64,000 nt of DNA from Brachycybe producta (lineage: Eukaryota; Arthropoda; Diplopoda; Playtdesmida; Andrognathidae): assembly GCA_036925085.1 (NCBI GenBank), contig JAUPFP010000025.1:3081733-3145732 (forward strand). The letters are read 5' to 3'. Under the pieces are notes generated by a model. The model saw only the letters and a list, made by a program, of their open reading frames with translations. It was not told the DNA's origin and made no database searches. A program made the position numbers and the translations under genes. Below are positions 59,208 to 64,000 of this stretch, piece after piece; the stretch's first letter is position 1; every line of letters starts with the position of its first letter.

Positions 59208-60243
59208 TAATACTTTAATAACAAGCCATGGGAGTGGGCTTCAGGGGCAGCACTGCAATCTGCAACAGAGTTTTGGAACTGCACAAGTGTTTGAATGACA
59301 ATCATATGTACAATTAAAAATTTTTGTAACCAAGCAGAAACTTTACTTTGACAACTTTATTTATCATTTTTAGAATTCTCGAATCCCAAGAACAAAATCC
59401 ATAAATTGATTAAATGACTCATGTTTCTTTAGTTTGTTTTCAAATTTACTTCTTTTTAATAATTTTATTAGATTATTTCCTAATGTCGTTATTGCTACCG
59501 AAAGAGCAAATTAATTTTAATGGATAATATTTCTTTTTTTCATTTATTTTTTTCATTCTCACACACATTTAGAAATTAACAAGAAAGCTGTGCCAACTTC
59601 TTTTTTTAAAAAAAGTAATTACAATTACATATTTCTGCTACATTGTAGCTTTTCAATTAGTCACTATTTTGCAGATATAATATTGAATTACGGATCTTGA
59701 TTATAAGTCGAAAATGCAGTAATTTGTGTAACAAAATATTAATGATACAATGCCATTTAATGCCGGATATATACGTTTATATCGTGATATTTTATTAAGC
59801 ATATATTTCCCTTGATGTACAGTATATCTCACAACCCTATTTAACACCTGGGTAGATAGATATTTATTATTTTATTCGTTTTGTGTGAGTTTTTTCTTTC
59901 ATAATGCTTTGCTGTCTTTACAATTTCGTCACACATGACAGCTGATGAAAATTGGCAAAATGGTAATCGAAAACATACGCAAGTTGGACGGAGGTTTTTT
60001 TTGTGAAGGTGACCTAATTTTGAAATATATTCATTCTGTATTATTCATACTGTTAATTAGTAAATTTGTTAATTTGGGAGCTATGTATCTTAAAATGGCT
60101 TGCAGTACGAACACAATACAAAACATTGTTGTTTTCATGAAGTAATTTGCTGCATTGTAGTTCAGTCTATACTTTAGTAAACGACACTTCTGTAAACTGA
60201 CGCATTTACCCCATTAGAAAAGGACATTTTCATGTTGGGTCGC
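59208..60243 (+). repeat. Left arm of a 1-kb inverted repeat
   Basis: Inverse of 61713-62749. Landmarks: CAAGCCATGGGAGTGGG, CTGATGAAAATTGGCAAAAT, TGTTGGGTCGCCTAG. Both copies end in GTTGGGTCGCCTAG; that CTAG end could be a Helitron-type 3' terminus, but no hairpin precedes it. Confidence 0.75.
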
Positions 60244-60339
60244 CTAGTTTTCAGGCAGGTTTTTCGTTTTATTAGAGGACCGATTTTATGATGAAAAAAA
60301 AACAGGAAGATTGTTTTTAATAGTATAAAATTCAAACAA

Positions 60340-60950
60340 TGTATAATAACACATTTTGCCCTAAAACCATTCAACCTAAAGGAACATTTGCCCATATCAG
60401 TCTAAATTTTATTTCAAAAACACTTAACTGTATGAAGATAGAAAAAAATAGACAAAATAGGTGGGTTTATCTTTTGGGCATAATTTTAGCACAAGTGGTT
60501 TTCGGGAAAACGTCCCTTTATTGCAAATGGCTTTAGGGCAAACGTTCTTTTAAGGCAAACATAATTTTAGTACAAATGTCTCTTTATGGTTATTAGTTTT
60601 AGGGCAAACATCTCTTTAGGCAAGTTAATTTAAGATTTAATCTCTTATGGCAATTGTCATTAGGGTGAAATGGCTTTAGTGGGTGTGTGTTTAGGGCAAA
60701 TATCTTTATCCCGGCCAAAATATGGAGTTATTGAGTTTTTTTTAAAAAAAAAGCTTCTCAATTAATGCTTATATTAATTAATTGCACAGGAAAAAACAAC
60801 TATAAATTAATAAAATCTTATCTTTATTTATACTTCTTTTTACTGTTATTTTTCATGAGCTCCTTGGCATTCTGCCTAGAAATAATTATGTGAAGCCGAG
60901 TGTCATCAATAAATGAGTATCTGGAGACTCCCTAATACCTTGTACACATA
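60340..60950 (+). repeat. Direct repeat, copy 2, of 58440-59090
   Basis: Contains ATCTTTTGGGCATAATTTTA, CTTTAGGGCAAACGTTC and the common right part ending GAGACTCCCTAATACC. Together the copies bracket the left arm of the 1-kb inverted repeat. Confidence 0.6.
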
Positions 60951-61084
60951 TGAGTTAAATAAATAAATGCGTTTAGCTGAATTATACGGAATCCAGTTAA
61001 GGACATGAATCCAAATAAAAATCGACTTTATTATTAATAGTTTAAATTGAAATACTAAATCAATATTTTGTCAATAGTTCAATT

Positions 61085-61620
61085 ACTATTCTAGTTTACA
61101 CCATTTGTTCAAATCTTTCTTGCTTATTAAAAAAATTGCGTCACTTTCTACTTATTTCTTAACGATGTTGAATATATGATATATTGATGTATTCAATATT
61201 TTCTAGATGCAATTTCTCTGAACAAAAACTTTGTACAAAAGAATTTATACAAAAGCTTCTCGTCCTGATTAGGAGCCTTACTTATTATTCACATCAGACC
61301 CAAATTCAATAAAGAAACTTGGCACCGTCTAAACCAGTGTTTCCCAATTTTATTTGACTCCGGAACCCTTTCAGAATCTTTAAAATATTACGGGACCCTA
61401 ATAGTAATTTTACATAATACCGTATATGTTACTGTCAATCTGCGGAATCAGTCTATCTGCATATTGCCTAGGCAACATGCAAAACAACCAACCTGCTAGT
61501 GAATCTGCAAAATTCAATACATTTTAGGTGTTGAATTTTGCAGACTCACTAGCAGGTTGGTTGTTTTGCAGATTGCCTAGGCAATATGCAAATTGACTGA
61601 TTCCGCAGATTGACTGTAAC
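61085..61620. repeat. Block A3, left piece
   Basis: Matches 34765-35135 of A1 (GTTTACACCATTTGTTCAAA to ACCGTATATGTTACTGTCAA), then contains the foldback element at 61432-61617. It continues at 63722 after 2.1 kb of inserted DNA. Confidence 0.75.
61432..61617. mobile_element. Foldback MITE with TGTTACTGTCAATCTGCGGA ends
   Basis: Two arms of about 90 bp, nearly perfect inverses (ACTGTCAATCTGCGGAATCA ... TGATTCCGCAGATTGACTGT), containing CAACCAACCTGCTAGTGA and its inverse. A mutated copy is in A2 (47540-47715), and only the left end remains in A1 (35105-35170). Confidence 0.8.
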
Positions 61621-61628
61621 ATATATAC

Positions 61629-61711
<83 letters not shown>
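61618..61711. repeat. (TA)n microsatellite with CATA variants
   Basis: Begins at the MITE edge (TAACATATATACATA) and runs as pure TA to 61711. Confidence 0.9.
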
Positions 61712-61712
<1 letters not shown>

Positions 61713-62749
61713 TAGGCGACCCAACAGGAAAATGTCACAGAAATGTTACAGAAGTGTCGTTTACTAAAGTATAGACTGAACTACAATGCAGTAAATTACT
61801 TCATGAAAACAACAATGTTTTGTATTGCGTTAGTACTGCAAGCCATTTTAAGATACATAGCTCCCAAATTAACAAATTTACTAATTAACAGTATGAATAA
61901 TACAGAATGAATATATTTCATTGACTATTTTATTCAAAATTAGGCCACCTTCACAAAAAAAAACCTACGTCCAACTTGCGTATGTTTTCGATTACCATTT
62001 TGAAAAAATTTCATCAGCTGTCATGTGTGACGAAATACTAAAGACAGCAAAGCTTTATGAAAGAAAAAACTCTCACAAAACGAATAAAATAATATCTATC
62101 TACCCAGGTGTTAAATAGGGTTGTGAGATATACTGTACATCAAGGGAAATATATGCTTAATAAAATATCACGATATAAACGTATATATCCGGCATTAAAT
62201 GGCATTGTATCATTAATATTTTGTTACACAAATTACTGCATTTTCGACTTATAATCAAGATCCGTAATTCAATATTATATCTGCAAAATAGTGACTAATT
62301 GAAAAGCTACAATGTAGCAGAAATATGTAATTGTAATTACTTTTTTTAAAAAAAATAAGTTGGCAAAGCTTTCTTGTTAATTTCTAAATTTGTGTGAGAA
62401 TGAAAAAAATAAATGAAAAAAAGAAATATTATCCATTAAAATTAATTTGCTCTTTCGGTAACAATAACGACATTAGGACATAATCTAATAAAATTATTAA
62501 AAACAAGTAAATTTGAAAACAAACTAAAGAATCATGAGTCATTTAATCAATTTATGGATTTTGTTGTTGGGATTCGAGAATTCTAAAAATGATAAATAAA
62601 GTTGTCAAAGTAAAGTTTCTGCTTGGTTACAAAAATTTTTAATTGTACATATTCAAAATCAGTCATTCAAACACTTGTGCAGTTCCAAATCTCTGTTGCA
62701 GATTGCAGTGCTGCCCCTGAAACCCACTCCCATGGCTTGTTATTAAAGT
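61713..62749 (-). repeat. Right arm of the 1-kb inverted repeat
   Basis: Inverse copy of 59208-60243, with a spacer of about 1.47 kb between arms. At 62751 a Helitron 3' end begins within the AT-rich edge. Confidence 0.75.
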
Positions 62750-62750
62750 A

Positions 62751-63165
62751 CTAGTGGGGTAACCCATCATAAATGACGGGAGCAAAATTCACAGGCAATT
62801 GTGTGCATGCGCGTCGTTTTTTCCTTTTTTTACTTCTTTCATTTCAATTTCAGTCACCCCCTCCCACTTTTCTCTCTCTCCCCTTCTACACTTTCCAAAC
62901 TTTTCCCCTCACCCCCTCCCACTTTTCTCTCTCTCCCCTTTCTACACTTTCCAAACTTTTCCCCTCACCCCCTCCCACTTTTCTCTCTCTCCCCCTTCTA
63001 CACTTTCCAAAGGAAGAGTTCAACATATAGTTGACCTTGAGAAAAAAAACGGTTCATTTATTCAAATTTATATAAATTCCGATGTGCTTCAATGGTTTTT
63101 GTTACTCCACACACACACACACACACAGACCTGGGATATTATATATATAATAATATTTATATACA
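62751..63165 (-). mobile_element. Helitron, non-autonomous copy, 3' terminus at 62751
   Basis: CTAG at 62751-62754 (minus), 8-nt spacer, hairpin CCCGTCATTTATGATGGG with one mismatch. It contains a three-fold repeat of about 56 bp (CTCCCACTTTTCTCTCTCTC then CCCTTCTACACTTTCCAAAC), making the overlapping ORFs 62773-63197 artefacts. It lacks the foldback MITE seen at 24492. The helicase remnant lies near 63020-63055. (AC)n at 63107-63126. Confidence 0.65.
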
Positions 63166-63167
63166 CC

Positions 63168-63705
63168 GTGAGTCAGGAAATCTGGCACCCTTTTTAAAAA
63201 TTTAATAACTCAGTCAAAAAATCATCCAATTATTATGAAATTTGGCACACCTGTAGATGAAATGTTAACTAACATTTTGCCTATTTCAATTTGTGTTCAA
63301 AATGTCCACCGCCAGCTGCAACACGCGTTTAGTCCGATCTGCCACTTTTCCACTGCAGCGTTTATGATGCTTTGGTCTAGCTCACTCCAAGCCTGCGTTA
63401 TCCGATTTTTCAGCTCATCAACACTTTATTTTGCTTTGGTAAACCTTTTCTTGCATGACGCCCCAAATGCCATAGTCCACGAGGTTGAGGTCAGGACTAT
63501 TGGGTGGCCACAAAGTCGGTTCGATGAATTCGGGCGTTTCCTGAGTCAAAATTAATGGCGAATACTACCGCAACGAACTTCTGAAAAACTGTCTCCTTAC
63601 TGACATGAAAGAAATGTCAGAATTCTTCATTTTCCAGCAGGATGGAGCACCTGATCACACTGCCAAGGATACAGTTGCGTTTCTCACCCAGGAAACACCC
63701 GAATA
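63168..63705. pseudogene. Rearranged mariner (DD37D-type) transposase, two pieces head to head
   Basis: Minus strand 63550-63260 encodes the C-terminal part: TQETPEFIEPTLWPPNSPDL then NLVDYGIWGVMQEKVYQSK, a one-base frameshift, then VDELKNRITQAWSELDQSII and a stop. Plus strand 63552-63700 encodes the part just before it: NGEYYRNELLKN, MSEFFIFQQDGAP, TAKDTVAFLTQETPEY. The second catalytic Asp (QQDGAP) and third (LVDYGIWG) would be 37 residues apart, counted across the shared TQETPE. A possible terminal repeat, CACCGTGAGTCAGGAAATCT, is at 63164. The plus piece runs into a short (TA)n. The N-terminal region is missing. Confidence 0.8.
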
Positions 63706-63721
63706 TATATATATATATATA

Positions 63722-64000
63722 CATGTCAGAAAAAGTAGATATGGCTAAAAATAATAATCACGTATATAATCTTAATAAAATGATAATTTACGGTATCAGA
63801 TTCACTTTTAATTAATAATATTAAAAGGACTGCCTAAAAATTACAACACATTTTATGTCTCATTTAATTTTTGAGATGATGGTCATTGCTGTGACTACTT
63901 AACTTAAAATTTAAATCATTTTAAGAAACTATTAGAAAAATACATTTTTACAGTGTGAAAGTTAAAAATGTTTGTTTCTCTGGCGGACCCCTTACTTTCC
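63722..64000. repeat. Block A3, right piece
   Basis: GTCAGAAAAAGTAGATATGG onward matches 35190-35470 of A1 and 47730-48015 of A2. It runs off the window end. Confidence 0.8.

Noticed and set aside
62773..63197. Three overlapping Ser/Phe/Pro-rich ORFs
   Set aside because: A three-fold repeat of about 56 bp of CT-rich sequence inside a Helitron leaves several frames open by chance.

Overview
The window is nuclear DNA of an animal, most likely an arthropod. Genes are split by GT-AG introns, the sequence is strongly A+T-rich by eye, and transposon debris outweighs genes. Three signs point to arthropods: a short run of the arthropod telomere unit (CCTAA/TTAGG, 5017-5036), a mariner of the DD37D type, and a two-exon gene for a six-cysteine CS-alpha-beta (defensin-like) peptide. 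Nothing looks bacterial.

Gene content. From 14 to 20 kb there is a compact gene cluster: an orphan first exon of a membrane protein (14023-14151, minus, possibly CD36-like), a complete PPP1R11 / protein phosphatase 1 inhibitor-3 gene (15371-16298, plus, 3 exons, 119 aa), and a complete FBXW5-like F-box/WD-repeat gene (16445-20128, minus, 6 coding exons, 547 aa). The last two converge tail to tail, with 146 bp between stop codons. From 30.4 to 33.4 kb lies a complete synaptotagmin of the Syt12 type (plus, 5 exons, 468 aa), preceded by about 0.9 kb of purine-rich repeat containing four AP-1 consensus sites. At 56994-57801 (minus) is the defensin-like gene. Two paralogous first exons of a small secreted peptide, each with a TATA box, lie at 44510-44620 and 52021-52131 (minus), inside a duplicated block.

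Mobile elements and repeats. Several foldback (MITE-like) families recur, including inside introns of FBXW5 and Syt12. Six solo LTRs are resolved (42331-42938, 49047-50317, 51212-51856, 52308-53007, 53681-54008, 54299-54910); five have matching 4-bp target duplications, and several can be compared with an empty site in the paralogous block. There are three Helitron 3' termini (hairpin plus CTAG, minus strand), one with the end of a Pif1-type helicase, a 5'-truncated Jockey/CR1-type LINE (37045-39117), and a rearranged mariner at the right end.

Large duplications. Block A (about 2.3 kb) occurs at 33.7-36.0 and 46.1-48.7 kb, with a third copy at 61.1-61.6 plus 63.7-64.0 kb split by a 2.1-kb nest of insertions. 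Block B (42.17-45.58 kb) recurs at 48.88-54.04 kb, enlarged by later insertions. A 1-kb inverted repeat lies at 59.2-60.2 and 61.7-62.7 kb. Tandem arrays include a 16-bp unit (about 37 copies, 4.3-4.9 kb), a 38-bp unit (9.7-10.0 kb) and a 190-bp unit (21.7-22.2 kb).

The most interesting parts are the defensin-like gene and the paired secreted-peptide exons, all within about 13 kb of a transposon-rich region. All calls rest on reading the sequence and on remembered family features; no search or alignment program was run.
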